The notes beneath the pieces were generated by a model that was not told the origin of the DNA, ran no database searches, and saw only the letters and a program-made list of their open reading frames with translations. This document shows positions 23,451 to 36,064 of a stretch of 64,000 nt of DNA, in pieces; position 1 is the stretch's first letter, and each line of letters opens with the position of its first letter. The position numbers were made by a program, and so were the translations under genes. The stretch covers positions 1 to 64,000 of the forward strand of contig JBBPSI010000132.1 of NCBI GenBank assembly GCA_038093515.1, written 5' to 3'. The stretch is from Butyriboletus loyo. Taxonomy: Eukaryota > Basidiomycota > Agaricomycetes > Boletales > Boletaceae.

Positions 23451-25700
23451 ATGTTCCGTACCGCCCTCCATGTCTCGAGGTGGGATCTGCGATTATACAC
23501 GTCCGGGCGACCTTGTACACACCCTCTCTTGCCCGTCATCGTATCATCACCGTCTTCATACATTATCATCGTTATCGTCCTTGGGACGCGTTTCAGACGT
23601 TATATCCGCGCGGTGTCATGTCGCGCCTTATCGCATCCGTCGAACCCACCCCTCGCTCGGCAGCCTTATCATTCTGTGCCGTCCTCTTCGGGTAGTATCG
23701 GCCGAGCTCGAACGGATGATTGATGGGAAAGTTCGTGTCTTGTGTTTTGGGTGTCTTATGTTTTGTAACAGGGTGTTGTGGATGTCACTGGGAGATGGTC
23801 GTGGTTGCAGAGGGGACGGTTGCTATACAGACTGGACGTAGATTAGATTGCGCGATGCGATAACGCGTTATCACGTTCTACCAGCGCTATGGATTGTTTC
23901 GAGCGTGTGTCGTATTTTGCTTTTTGGTCTGAGACCACACACAGCACAGCTTGGGTGTTCCCACCCTCTCATCTCCCCGTACCCCTAGATTTTCAAAACG
24001 ATGCGTCGGGGGGTTCGAAATGTGATTAGAAACCCGCCGAGTTCACGAGGAGCGTCGAGTGACGTTTGGCATATGCACATGTACATGGGGGGTTGATACA
24101 ACCCGAAGCCCGCCGAAGGAGGAGGGGGGGGAAACGTCGGCGATCCATTGGTCCACTAGCACGACGTGTATGAATGTGGACGAGGTCGCGTTTCGTACTC
24201 GGAGAGGGAGCACATATGCGTGAGAGGTGCCGCTGAGAGGTGAGAGGTGAGAGGCGAGAGGCGAGAGGTAAGATCTCTGAGCGCGCGAGGGGAGTTAGCG
24301 TAGTAGTGGTCGTAATGCCAGCGATCGTAGTAGGCTTACGAGCAAGACTTTCCCGAGTCCACGCCAGGTACATCATAAGCTTGGGCGACTCGATCCGCAA
24401 CGTCGTTTACGTTCCGTCTGTCGGTGTTCGACGTTCAACATTCAACATTCGGTGTTCAACATTCGGCGTTCAATATTCGGTGTTCAGTGGCATGGCGGTT
24501 ACTCTGTGTTTTCATTTTTTTGCCCATTTTCTTTTCTTTTCTTTCTTTTCTTTTAGTTTTATTTACGCGTATCATTTATCCGTACTCGTATCAGGGATCG
24601 ATGCGCGGTTGGCGGTTGGCGGTTGGCGGTTAGCGGTTAGCGATTGGGGGTGGTTACCTCCCCCCCCCAGAAGTGCGCAATCGTATCATTTAATATCATA
24701 GTCTTTTTTTTGAGAGAGACATGTTAGCAAGACCAGCGATAACCGCGTTCTTCTTGTTCTTCTTCCCCCCCTCCTCCTTCTTTTCCAGTTTGTCACGAAA
24801 ATGAAAATGTCGGATTCAAATTTAAAGTTTGGATAGAGGGAATAGGAAAGGAAAAGGGAAAAAGGGAAAAAGGGCAAGGGCAAGGGGGGAGGGGGGGAGC
24901 CGGGGGAGGGGGAAAGGGCCAGTAAAGTTCCGAAATGACACACGCGCTCTGATACGTACGTTCGACGAGCACGACATGCTTATCGTTAGTCTGTTACGCT
25001 TGTTCCACAAGCCCTGTCGACTCGTCGTCTCGAGTTTGAATTACGGAAATGTCCAGTGTTGGTCACTTCTTCCCCCCCTCCCCCGCCCCCGCTCCCATTC
25101 CCAAAGTCGGTCGGTCGGTCGACGGCGTATGCGTCAGTACGGACCAGAATGCGACTAGTGCACCTCTCAACTCACGATCCACTTCAAAATCGCTGTGGTG
25201 GCAAAACAATTTTATTGGATGTTCACGCGGAGACGTGGTTCCCTCCCGACGCGTGCAACTAGGAAATGAGTTACATACAGGAAGAAAAATCTGTATCCTA
25301 TCGTCAGTCTCCAGGCTAGTCTTCTCCATACGTTATCATGCGCAAATGCTCGGGGCGCGGCGCCTTTTACACGAGGCCGGACAGAACGGACAAACGAACG
25401 AGGGCGGCAGCTGCTGCGGAACGGAAGTAAATGCGCAAGGGGTTAAGGATATCTTCCCGTGCAGTCGCTGGCGGGTCCCGGAACACGCCACGTGTGTCTG
25501 GGGGACACAGTGCGGCGACAGAGCGATGAGCGACGTTCCGGGCAGGGTTGACGGGAGGCGAGTCTGGCGAGAGCTGCGGCCAGAGGCCGAAGTCACGGAT
25601 TAGCGACGGCAAGACGGTGAAAGACCGATTGGATGCGGAGATGTAACAAAATTCCGTCTATTCAGGGACCCAGCCTTCTACCCGCCATGTCACGTCACGG
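23451..25700. other. Intergenic, simple-repeat rich, no recognisable gene
   Basis: It holds GTGAGAGG-type repeats (about 24235-24270), a degenerate TTCAACATTCGG(T/C)G array (about 24427-24492), TTTTC runs (about 24520-24557), GGTTGGC repeats (about 24608-24642) and a purine-rich tract (about 24836-24920). Short open frames are present but carry no recognisable domain. Confidence 0.5.
24427..24492. repeat. Degenerate minisatellite, TTCAACATTCGGTG-like units
   Basis: About five imperfect 10-14 bp units of GTTCAACATTC / GGTGTTCAACATTCGG type in direct order. Confidence 0.75.
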
Positions 25701-27354
25701 TCATCTCCGTGCGCGTGTGGCGTCCACCGTCGCATTGACCAGTTCCTTGACGGTCATCCCGGTTCTAATCCCCGCCCACACCCTCGCATGGCGCATCCTC
25801 TGTACAAGGGTCACCATCACCGCACACACGCCCGCCCACGTCCACACCCACCTCCCCCACCGACGCCACCACAACACCGCGAGAGTGCGCACCAACTCGC
25901 GCAGTCCCTTGCGCACATGCCGAACCGTGTGTGGACTCGTGGCGGATGCGATGGCGGGGTAACCAAAGAAGGGGTTTCGGGGGGAAAAGGGTGGGAGAGC
26001 GATCGTAGATGGGGAGCGTTGGAGCGCCAAAGCTGGAGGAGCGGCAGAAGGGGGGGAGAGTGAGTTTTCGCCAAGGAGCTGGGGTGGAGCGAGGAATGTG
26101 ATTGGGGGGTCAGTAAGTGGGGGTGGCGGCGGAAGATGGTGCATTTGATACGTTGAGCGAAGGGCATCATCGATTTGATCGAGGGTTGGTAACGAACCGC
26201 CATACTCTGTCCATGTCCATCACGCGTGGAGGATCAGAGACGGAACACCGACGAGCGGGAATAATGAAAAACGGGCTGACCTGCGGGCAATGTGGTCGCT
26301 AAGCAATAGCTGAGAAGCTGCGCCTTGGACGGAAAAAACACGCGAGCGATGGTTGACGAGGGAAGCACGCGCCTCATCGGGCATCAAAACGGGACAGGCA
26401 TGGCGATCAAAACGGAGAGTGAAACATACCTTGCTAGCGACCAAGCACCCGAATGTATCCACGAATAATTCAGCAGAAAGACTGATGGGGCAGTCGAGAT
26501 CGTTTTGTATGCATCGCAAATAGGGTCTAGATCAGGGACTTACCCGCCGCAAGCATTCCAGGATATCGTGGTATGATATCGGTTAAGAGCCACGAACATA
26601 GATCGAGATTCTTTATGTGAGGTTAAATTTTTTCGGAACTTGATAGACAAGCAATTGAATACAACACAGGGACTTGGACCTACAAAGTTTTGAATTGAAA
26701 CACCCTCGAGATCGATGAGGACGAGGTATTGGAGCGGAACAGAGCCGGTGTGGGCGTAGTGATCACGAATGTATCTGAGATGGAGGCGTAGACGCTCCAC
26801 TTCTTGTAGAAGCGCGTCTTTGGCGGAACATGGAAAGGATTGGAGGGAGGCGAGTTTGAGAAAGACCAGGGGGCGACCGAATGGATCGGCGATCGGCGGC
26901 GGAAGGCAATGGCATAGAGCGGGGATGGGGTGGAGAAGGACGGGGCGGAGAACGTGTAGACGCCATATTGCTATCGTACGGATCTCTTTCAGGGCGAAAG
27001 GGCGGATAAACTTGTGACGCTAGAAGACGAAAAGGGGTTGAATAGGCGTTTGGTGGAGGGTGAATAGTTCATCCTGGCGTGAACAACTTACCCGCAAAAG
27101 CCGGAAAATCGATGCTAGTACGTGGGATGGGCGGTGCAGTGATATGATTGAGGCAAGGAGAGCTTACCGACGTCGAACAGCCATTCGGAGAGCCAAGCGA
27201 TGTCGCGGTCGGGGAGGGCGAGTTCTAGGATGAGCTGAGGGAGGACATCGTCGCGCAGTGTATCAAGCAGGGCGGATAGGTCGGACCTGGCGGAGTGGTA
27301 TTGAAGGACGAGGCTGTGGTTGTTGCGTTGAAGAAGGTGATGGATGTCGGCCAT
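25701..27354 (-). CDS. CRAL-TRIO (Sec14-like) domain protein with C-terminal membrane segment
   Basis: Predicted lipid-binding or lipid-transfer protein. Seven exons (27354-27168, 27114-27092, 27019-26684, 26610-26544, 26481-26430, 26372-26281, 26206-25701) join in frame into 420 residues. The CRAL-TRIO lipid pocket is recognisable from the LVLIDLEGVS strand, DIIPRYPGMLAA, the LLNYSWIHSGAWSLA floor, RVLPSSTIARVFF and the closing EYGGSLPTLD. It is followed by a proline-rich linker and a Trp-rich hydrophobic stretch (WAGVCAVMVTLV) near the end that could anchor it to a membrane. The N-terminal helical bundle is short. It shares a 344-bp divergent promoter with the FAD monooxygenase. The ligand (phosphoinositide, sterol or other) cannot be told from the sequence. 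Confidence 0.82.
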
Positions 27355-27698
27355 GAGTACTAGTGAAGAGTCTTATTCCCACGAAGGCTCGGTCAGTGTC
27401 GAGGACGCTTGCGGCGTCACACACCAAGACAGCGGTTAACTAGAACGCCCGACCTCGGACGGATGTGAAGATAAAAATTACATGGTCCGTGGATCAAATG
27501 TTCATCCTGTGCTGTAAATTATCTTTTGCTCGGCACCGTCGTTAGGTCGCTCGTATCGCACCGCCAAAAGCTAGTAGAATTGGACGGATAAATCGTCTTT
27601 CCGGCGGACGTGTCTGAGGAAGGTATAGCCAAACCTTCGGTCACACCCGGCCCACCCTATAAGTTCCTGCCGGACCATCCTTTGCCTCTCTTTTACCC

Positions 27699-29677
27699 AT
27701 GTCCAGCAACTTCCCTGCCCCGCAATCGACCCTGCTCTTTCAGGGGCGTCGTGCCTCGCTTCCCATCCACATCGTCGTCGTCGGCTGCGGTCTTGGCGGC
27801 CTCTCTGCTGCCTACTGCCTCGCCGAAGCGGGCCACAACGTCACCATCCTCGAAAGTGCCCTTACCATCGGTGAGATTGGTGCAGGAATACAGGTCAGCC
27901 CAAACCTCACCCGACTCTTGATCCGGTGGGGTCTCGGAGACAAGCTCGACCAAATCGCCGTCAAACCTGAAGCGCTGACCTTCAGACGATGTACATATCA
28001 CCCCTGTGGCTGCGTCTCCCGCCTTCGTTCTAATCCCGGTTTATTTCCGTAGGGTCTACCGGCGAGACCGTCGCCTGGACAAAGTGGGGTGACTCGATGG
28101 AAGAGGCGTACGATGCGCCTTATTATCACATACACGTTGAGTTTCGATCCCCTGTCCCAAGTGTGGCCTTCTGATGGCGTGTGACACAGAGAGCCGACTT
28201 TCATCGCATCGTCTATGAGCTCGCAGAGCCTCATCCTCGCGTCACCATTCGCACCCATTGCCGTGTTGTTGCCCTGGATCCTTCCATACCAACCCTGACC
28301 CTCGAGTCCGGCGAAGTCGTTCACGCAGACCTCGTCATTGGTGCCGACGGCGTCAAGAGTCTCACCCGCGAATACGTCGTTGGCGGACCCGACAAACCAA
28401 CGCCAACGGGAGATGCTGCCTACAGAGCCATCATCCCGACGGACTTGTTGCTCCGGGATCCAGACCTCCGTTCGCTGGCCGAGACACCTGAGATGGTCGG
28501 TTGGATGGGTCCGGGAAGACACATCATGACTTATAGCATTGTACGTGATCATTTCAATGGTTATCCCCCCGATCCCCAATCAGCAAACCCTGTCCTTTCC
28601 GAAAATAGATACAGCTCGCCGACTAACGCATCTCCCTTAGCGCGCCAAAAAGGAGTTTAATCTCGTTATGGTGCATCCCGACGAGGGTTCGGTGGAGTCT
28701 TGGACAGCCGAAGGTAGTGCTGACAAGATGAGAGCCGACTTTGTGGGTTGGGAGCCACGGTGCGTGCGAGTTCCCCCGAACCTCTCCACGCCATGCCGTA
28801 GGGTCGTGTTCTCATTCTACCATAGAATTCAGAAGCTCCTCGCGCTCATTCCCTCGACCCTCAATTGGAAACTCATGGACCGTGCCCCACTGAGTACGTG
28901 GGTTCACAGGGACGGCAAGCTAGCCTTGCTTGGCGATTCGTGCCATCCGATGCTCGTACGGTCCCTTCCCTCTTCGAGACATATTTATTTGACTTTTTAT
29001 TTATTTAGCCATACCGAGCACAAGGATCTGCCATGGCCGTGAGTGCCTGCGTTCCGTTTCCGCCCCGTCCACGTCTAATTTATCCAACCGCTCCGTGGAC
29101 CGCATTCTATTTTTACATGTCTCACCGCGCGAAAATGGACCCCATACCGTGTGTCATCGATGACGCAATTTGATCCCATCCCCCACGCTAGGTCGAAGAC
29201 GCAGCCGTCCTCGGTAACCTCTTCTCCCACCTCTCCTCCCCCGCGCAGATCGCCTCCCTCTTGCACGCCTACGAATCCATCCGCTACGCCCGTGCCACCG
29301 CTACACAGGCCTCGTCTCGATTGAACCAACACATCTTCCATTTGCCGGATGGGCCCGAACAGGCGGAGAGAGATCGCCAGATGAGAAGGATGATGGAGGT
29401 GGCGTTGAGGGGGGAGGGGCAGGATGTGAGGAGGAGGGTGTGTAGCACGGCGACGGTCATAGATGCGAGTGCGGGCTCGGGCGTGGAAACGTGCAGGGAT
29501 GAAGGAGGAAAGCAGGAGAATGACGACGCGGTCGTGGATCCCAGTCGCGGGAATGCGAATCAGTGGGCGGACAAGGAGAAGAATCAGGTGCAGTTTGGCT
29601 ACGATGCGGACACGGAGGCGGAGAAGTGGTGGGAAGAACATGGAGAGAGGACGATCAGGTCGATGGCGCGCATGTAA
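27699..29677 (+). CDS. FAD-dependent monooxygenase (salicylate hydroxylase-like)
   Basis: Flavoprotein aromatic hydroxylase of the PHBH/salicylate 1-monooxygenase type, using NAD(P)H and O2 to hydroxylate an aromatic acid. Seven exons (27699-27990, 28053-28135, 28190-28540, 28641-28759, 28826-28955, 29009-29038, 29192-29677) join in frame into 496 residues. The N-terminal Rossmann motif is VVVGCGLGGLSAAYCLAEAG ending in an acidic residue (ILE). DLVIGADGVKS is the DG motif, and LLGDSCHPMLPYRAQGSAMA is the GD motif that closes the FAD site. The last 100 residues are acidic, low complexity and not typical of the core family. The substrate is not predictable; upstream it shares a promoter region with the CRAL-TRIO gene. 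Confidence 0.88.
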
Positions 29678-31800
29678 CACGGACAGGAAGGGGGAAGTAA
29701 ATACCCTTGCCAAAGCTTTTACTGCCTCGCTGAGCATGTAATCATATATCTTTCCTTTCGTGCACCGGACGCTCGGCAAGACCAGGCATGCAAACAACCC
29801 CAATATCGTCAAGAATACGGGAAGAGAACAACAGTGATACGAGAGCGTGCGTGTGGGAATCAGGTGTTGCATAATACACACTTGTCGTGTAGCACCGTTC
29901 AAGGACTCTTAACCCCACGTTACGCTATTTCAAGCTCGAAGAAGGAAGACGGGAGAAGTCAGAAGCAACCGAGGTTCGATGCTTGTCCAAATATACACCA
30001 CAGTCACCGCAGTCGCAGTCAAGGTCGTTATCGCGCTGTCGATCTCGTGAGCGTGGTTTCGCCTCATCGTGGCTTGTCTCCTGTGCAGTATGTGCGTTCC
30101 GATCCTACGTGGACGGTGGGATCGCACACTCCTCCGCCCCTGTACCTTTATCAGATATCCCCCCCCTCCCGAATAGGGATTCAGATTGGACCTTGATTGC
30201 GTTTGTTGGTCGGCGACTCAAAGTGGTTCGGTGGTGCGTATTTGTGCCTTGATGACTCGTTGCAATATATCTGCCGGACGATGCGCGCCGCCCTTTTGAA
30301 ACGAAACGACTCGGAGACATGACGTAGGGGCCGTCAAGTTCGCGAAAACACTGTCAGGTGGATGTGGGGGGCACGACACGGGGGTACGAGGGATCATGAA
30401 GACCTCGTGCATACTAGTACGGTGATCCGTGCACTCGGTGGTCTGGGCGACTTGCTGACTTTGCCAAGCGTGGTGGGCAGTAGCCTGAGGTGTCAGTATA
30501 CCTTGGCACCGCCTGACTGGAACCAGTTCATACTTGACCCAGACATGAATCAGGGCAGGTGTACCCCCGCAATCAAATCCTCGTTTGGGGAAAACGATGC
30601 AGGGATACACATCCTTGGGAGCCAGGTGAACATTTCTTCCGAGGTTTCTCCGGTGGTTGGGAAGATGTCTGCTTCTTCAAGTTAATGTAGCCAAATGAAC
30701 GACAACACCCGGCCGCCGAGTGGCACTGGTATGCAACTGGGTTTATTCCCCCTCTACAACTGATTCCGAGTCGGCGGTTATCGTTGTCAGTCCGGGTCAC
30801 CCCCACACAGACGTTCTTGATGATGCGGCTCCCGTTCGTGCAGTCACTAGGCCATGAGACATGGGAAGTATCAGACCAGCAAAAAGGGGGTATGGCTCTA
30901 GTATCAGCGTCATTACGCCGTCTAGTCGGCCGAGATTTGCGCGCGATATGAATGAACCGAAAATGCGCAGCAAGTGGTAAGTTACGGGACGATTGGATCA
31001 CAAAGACCACGTAACCGATCTGGAGAAAAAAACATATCATCATGGGGCAAATGTATGTCCCCTGGCGACCAGAAAAAAAAACTATTTAGAACGACATGAC
31101 AGGTGCGGCGGCCCGCCGACCCACTGTCTTTCACTGCCTTCTTCCTCACGCTTGGTAAGCGGCTGAAATTCCCAAAATCATGTTTCATTTCTGCCAGTTG
31201 GAGTTTATTTAAAAGCCGTAAGAACGTCAAATGATGTTTGCACAGCCGTCTAGTTCAGACCAGTCACATGTCAAATAACCTTTATTCGATGTAACTTACA
31301 GTTACCGCCGATGCGGAGGCGCTTTGGGATACGTATGGGCTGTGTATTTGTTCGTTGACTAGCCGACTCGACGTGACATGGGTGAGCAATACTCGCAGGT
31401 GACAACGTTGCCTGACAAGAGTTCGCAGTGTACAATGAGTCCTGTAGGGGCTCGATTCACAAGATCGGGAACTGTAGCCATAAAGTGTGAGAGAATCTTG
31501 CACTGGGTGGCATTTAATGTGACAGTTCAGCCGGTTATCTCATTCCATCGACTGGACCCAAACTCGGAGGTGCACTGGAATAAATATGCAGTAGCGTCAC
31601 TAGCCACTAGGTGTTGTATATTCGGCAGTGAATATTTTAATTTGAGAAAATGACGACCAAGGCATGGCCGACAAGTCACTGTTGTACCAGCCCCACGGGT
31701 GGTCCACTCGGTAGGTGTCTTTTACACAGCTCCCAGTCGTCCGCCAAACCGAGGTTCCTGCCATTTCCGTCATTTTCAAAACAGATGTCAACAATATTTT
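29678..31800. other. Intergenic 2.1 kb, no recognisable gene
   Basis: Several 90-150 codon frames on both strands overlap one another without domain matches or plausible splice structure. I see nothing to annotate before the promoter of Hsp20 copy 2. Confidence 0.45.
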
Positions 31801-31830
31801 TCCCCTCCCAAAACGGGACCCACCGCCTAC

Positions 31831-31980
31831 GTTCGAACCATCTCGAACGTCCCCGAACAATCATGGGTATACTCGAAGATGGTGGACCTCACCACCGTAC
31901 AACCACGCGCCGTCTTCATCGTTGATCTAGAACCTTACAGATGTATTGCTGAGTATTATATATATATATATAAAAGGGAG
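31831..31980 (+). promoter_or_regulatory. Hsp20 copy 2 promoter: HSE-like repeats and TATA box
   Basis: Spaced CGAAC units at 31832-31858, a further TCGAAG unit near 31873, a TCTAGAACCTTACAG block at 31926-31940 and a TATATATA..AAAAGGG box at 31956-31978 precede the ATG at 32110. The order matches the promoter of Hsp20 copy 1. Heat-shock-factor control is inferred. Confidence 0.55.
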
Positions 31981-32109
31981 CATCCACAGTGACCGTCAGT
32001 CACCCTCGTCGCGAACACGATATCCTCCTTACTGGTCAAACGACTTTATCCGCTGCTTCAAGCATCCACGCTCAGCTCCGATAATATATCCACTTTCAAG
32101 ACTTCACAA

Positions 32110-32714
32110 ATGACAACGTCTTTGATCCGCCTCTACTACGACCCCACCGCCGAGTTGGACCGTCTCGTTGAAGACGCTCTGGCAGCTCGGTTCTGCCCCC
32201 GTGCGTGTGCTTCCTCGACAGAGGCTAGGTCTGCTACACCACGAGACCGCGACGTTTACCGTCCACGGTAATCCATGCCTTGCCGCGTTTGCTTTTTAAA
32301 GAGGTTGTTACTGAACCTTTCTCTCTCTAGATTGGACCTCTACGAATCCAAAGAGACCGATACCATGACGGCAACCTTTGAGCTGCCCGGCTTGACGTCC
32401 GAAGGCGTTATCATCGACGTCCATCAACACCGTCTGACGGTCTCTGGCGAATCAGCCAGTTCGGATGCTCAGGGAGGGGAGGGGTGCTACGTCGTTCGCG
32501 AGCGTCGTGGCGCTGGGACATTCTCCCGGACGTTGCAGCTTCCATTCGGGACCAAGGTACGCTCGTGGCATCCGTGGTTTCCCCTTTACATTGGATGCTA
32601 ACGCGGCGTGTGTAGCCCGAGGACGTGAAGGCCAAGATGGAGAACGGCATCCTGACGATCACGTTCCCAAAGACCTTGCCCGAACAGCAGGCCAAGCGCA
32701 TCGTCATTCAATAG
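32110..32714 (+). CDS. Small heat shock protein Hsp20, copy 2
   Basis: Second Hsp20 chaperone. Exons 32110-32267, 32331-32556 and 32616-32714 join in frame into 160 residues. The alpha-crystallin domain (FELPGLTSEGV, RLTVSGE, FSRTLQLPFG, ILTITFPKTLPEQQ) and the terminal RIVIQ are nearly the same as in copy 1 at 99-678. Differences gather in the N-terminal arm and in a four-residue-longer loop after VSGE (SDAQGGEG against SDSKQE). Both introns fall at the same codons and phases. The 3' flanks also match, as far as the left edge of the window for copy 1. The two genes form an inverted pair about 31 kb apart. Confidence 0.92.
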
Positions 32715-32810
32715 ATGCTTTGCCTGCATACTACTTCAAACCGTCGGTTCGTCACAGGTCAAAGAACTGTACAGCGTATAGCCAATAGCTTCTCGATTTT
32801 AATTGTAGCA

Positions 32811-33227
32811 CCGAGATGACTCTCGATGTGTAATGCATAATGTATGGCAGTTTATCCTCGATCCTATCGTTTGTTTCGGTGGAGAAATATGCGATCGGAG
32901 TTGTGTCACACATCGTTCATTGACCCAGCGGAATGCCTGGATGATTGCGGCAGTGAGCTCGCTAAAGGAGAAACCAAATTGATTTTAGCTGTGGAAATGC
33001 TGGCGACAAGACCTCCCCGATGTGTGTAGCCGCAAGTGCGGTACCCAATCGAAAGTACCATCGCGGGGGAATTCAGCCTCGAAGTGTCCAATCGCGCATT
33101 CAAGCTGTCGCCGATGGGGACAAACCTGACAAGATGAGAAATGTACAAGAGAACGACGAGTCGGATGACTGAACATGAGACGAGGTGGACATGATGCCTT
33201 TTGCTCCATTGCATGTCGTACGTGAAA
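32811..33227. other. Short intergenic gap
   Basis: No gene is seen; it probably holds the 3' regions of the converging Hsp20 copy 2 and HET-domain genes. Confidence 0.5.
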
Positions 33228-35456
33228 TCATCCCAGTGTGATCAGCCGCCACTGCCTGTTCTCTACCCGAACCCAGTCCTCTTCTTGAACATTTGTTTTC
33301 CCTGCTCGGTACGCTACACCATCTTTCCACTCGATGGCCAAAAGGATCAACGTTTTGGGGCCGCCCGCTGCAACCACGATGAAGTCCTGGTGTACGATTT
33401 CGGAGTGATAATGGGTGGAGTTTGGGTCCGGTTGAACATCGGGAGGAGGGAAAAGTGTGTATTGCACATCACCCGGTCCCTCGACTCTCCGGCATCGGAT
33501 TGCCCTCAGGTTCGCAAGACTGGTCCAGAAGTGTAACTGGCCAATTCGAGAGACGGGATGTTGTATGAGCCGGAAAGGCTGCGGCTGCTCGTTCTTCCAT
33601 AAAGTAGGAAGGCGATCGCCTGGATGATGGCCCTGCCACGACTGCTCTTTAATCCTGACTAGCTGGTGTGTCCTATCCACTATGTCAAAATGGATCAGAG
33701 GTCGCACATGACTGCTATATCCAGCATGGAGGAAAGGTGCATTATTCGGGTCCTCTCCTGACCAGGCTGCCCAGCTCCAGGAAGGAACTGGGATCATTTC
33801 TTTGGAGTCATTGCTGTCGAAGACAGGGACGTTGACATGGTTTCGTGCAGAGTGACCAGTGAAAGACCATGTCATCGCATACGAAAAAAGTGACTCGGGA
33901 AGGCCCCAGAGGAACGTATCGTTTTGAAGTGCTGCAAGAATCTCGGAAACGCCATTAAACGCGTTTAGGATATCTGTTTGATAGGTCAAGCGCCGCTGTC
34001 GGTAACTGAAGAGTAGATCGTCATAGATATTGCAATAATCTAATGGCTGGAGAAGTTCCCAGGACAGACAGTCAGCAGCGGATTTCTGAGGGAATGAGTG
34101 ATGGAGCCGATCAATGTCCCGGACTTCTTCGAGAGCTCGCTCTTCCGAGTGCGACGCCGCACGACAGCTCCAGTAAACTTGATTCTCCGAGAATACCAAC
34201 ACCCTGTTGGACAAGATTCGTTCCTGGAATGTCCACGCCCGTTGAGCCCATACCGTATCGTCAATTCCGCTTGGTGTTCTGCGAACATCAACGACCGTCA
34301 GGAGCTCACAGTTGGCAAGCTTCAAGATCTTCTGCACCTGTTCACGGGATCCAAGTTTGACACCCGGAAGGCCACTGTTCGCATGATCCCCAGCGGCAGC
34401 GATCATCGTGAACAGGGCTTGCGAATAAATCGATCCCATGCGTGCGATCTCTGCTTGCTGCATTTTCAAGTCATTTTGGATGATGCAAAGGGAATCTACC
34501 CATAGGTAGCGCTCTCCAATAGCGTGTACTAGGGTAATGGCATCCCGGATCGTGGCGGGGATAGGTAACAAGCGTAAGGAGTTCGTCTTCCGAAGATCTT
34601 GGGCGTTCTCTAGGAGATGCACAAACACAGGAGCTGTACCCCAGACGTAGCTTAAGGCAACGTAACGACATTGCGAGGGAGTGTCCACGAGACATGACTG
34701 GATGACGTCGACAACGAAGGTCGGTTGAAATGTCGATTCTTTATCTCGCTCCACCGGAAGTCGTGAAGATGGCATACAATCCTTCCCATGCTTGCTTTCA
34801 CACTGGTGAAGCCATGCACGTATTAACTGTGCATTTACTTGCGTGGCGATGCGTCTGCCACCGATGGTGTCGAGGAATTCTTGTTCCGTTCGCGGGGTGG
34901 GCGCACTTGAGTCTCCCGCTTCGATGCAGGATCTGGCCTTAACCTTGATCTGACTGTTTAGCACCAACCCGCTCAAAACCTACTTTCGACTAACCTGGAA
35001 GTTTAGAATGTAGTGGTTTGACTGGGTATCTCTCGCTTTGAGTTCCCAAGGAAGGGATGGTCCGTTAAATTGCTTTGCCATGGACGTATCGAAGATCACA
35101 GAAGCCTGTGTGAAATGAAAGTGCGTGATACTGGGATCTTGAGCCTTGACGTATCCCGGCAACTTGAAATTGCAAAACTCTGCGCTTTCTCGTATACAAC
35201 ATTCACCATCAAGATCTGGGGGCTCTTTATCTAGGCTTTCGGCGATGAGTTTGCAAATGTCGCAGGTGAAGCGCCGACGCTTGATTTTAGCTATGGATCC
35301 GAGAGGGAGGAATTCTACAGATTCTCCACTGTGATCGATTGGAGGTGTGGAACAAGGTAACGGATTCCGGCAGGGATAGAGAGGATGTGTCAAGCGGTGT
35401 ATGTCGAGCTTTGAGCACACTCCACAAAGTTTCGCCATTGAATCTGGGACCTCCAT
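33228..35456 (-). CDS. HET-domain (heterokaryon incompatibility) protein
   Basis: Member of the fungal HET family; HET domains act in non-self recognition and programmed cell death after hyphal fusion. Two exons (35456-34995 and 34949-33228) join in frame into 727 residues. The first exon encodes a Cys-rich N-terminus (CGVCSKLD, later CDICKLIAE) common in this family. The HET domain carries its three signature blocks: YVALSYVWG, RYLWVDSLCIIQND with the QAEIARMGSIYSQA helix, and WAQRAWTFQERILS. The C-terminal 400 residues have no repeat (no WD40, ANK or TPR seen). The acceptor of the intron is the second AG (CAGTCAG), since the first would place a stop in frame. It diverges from PIG-U across 608 bp. 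No partner gene for an incompatibility pair is identifiable. Confidence 0.9.
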
Positions 35457-36064
35457 GGCTCGATCGATGGCGAACCCTGTGCAATCTCAAAGGCAGCGGA
35501 AACGGGAAACAGGCTATGATTGGCTGGACTTCTCGTGCTTACATAGGCACTAGATTTCAACGTGCTTGCAGCCCCCTGCGATTCGTGAATTGAAAACCTT
35601 CGGGAATTACTGTAAAAATACCTGAACTGTAAGGTACGGCTGTGATGGTCGCGCCTCTTCAAACAATCCATGCCCAAGGCATCTCAACATTCGGAGGTTC
35701 ATGGGAATGACAGCGATGAATTTAAAGTGGGTTCAAGATAACTATCCAGCTCATCAGCAGTATGGTTAGGGTTGGGTTTTCTTCGGCATTTTGGAGAGCT
35801 TGGACAAAACAGTAGAATTCCGAGTCCCGACACTACTGTAAGGCAGGGTGAAAAAATGAAACGTACTTTTGGTCTTTCAGAGAATTCTCCAACTCTTCAA
35901 ATGATCTTGCAAACTTAATGCAGTTCGGACTGATCTGCCGCTGGGCAGACCATCATTGAAGCAACTGAAAGAAAGATGAGACTCCTTTGGACCCACTGAC
36001 CCCGGATACGGTATGATATTCCCACGGAGTCTTTCGAACCTACTTCAAGCTCCAAGTCTCGTTG

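Noticed and set aside
29678..31300. Several overlapping 100-150 codon frames on both strands
   Set aside because: No recognisable domains, no consistent splice signals, and mutual overlap indicate chance openings.
34043..34505. Plus-strand open frames of 105-135 codons
   Set aside because: They lie antisense inside the HET-domain exon and are shadows of that coding sequence.
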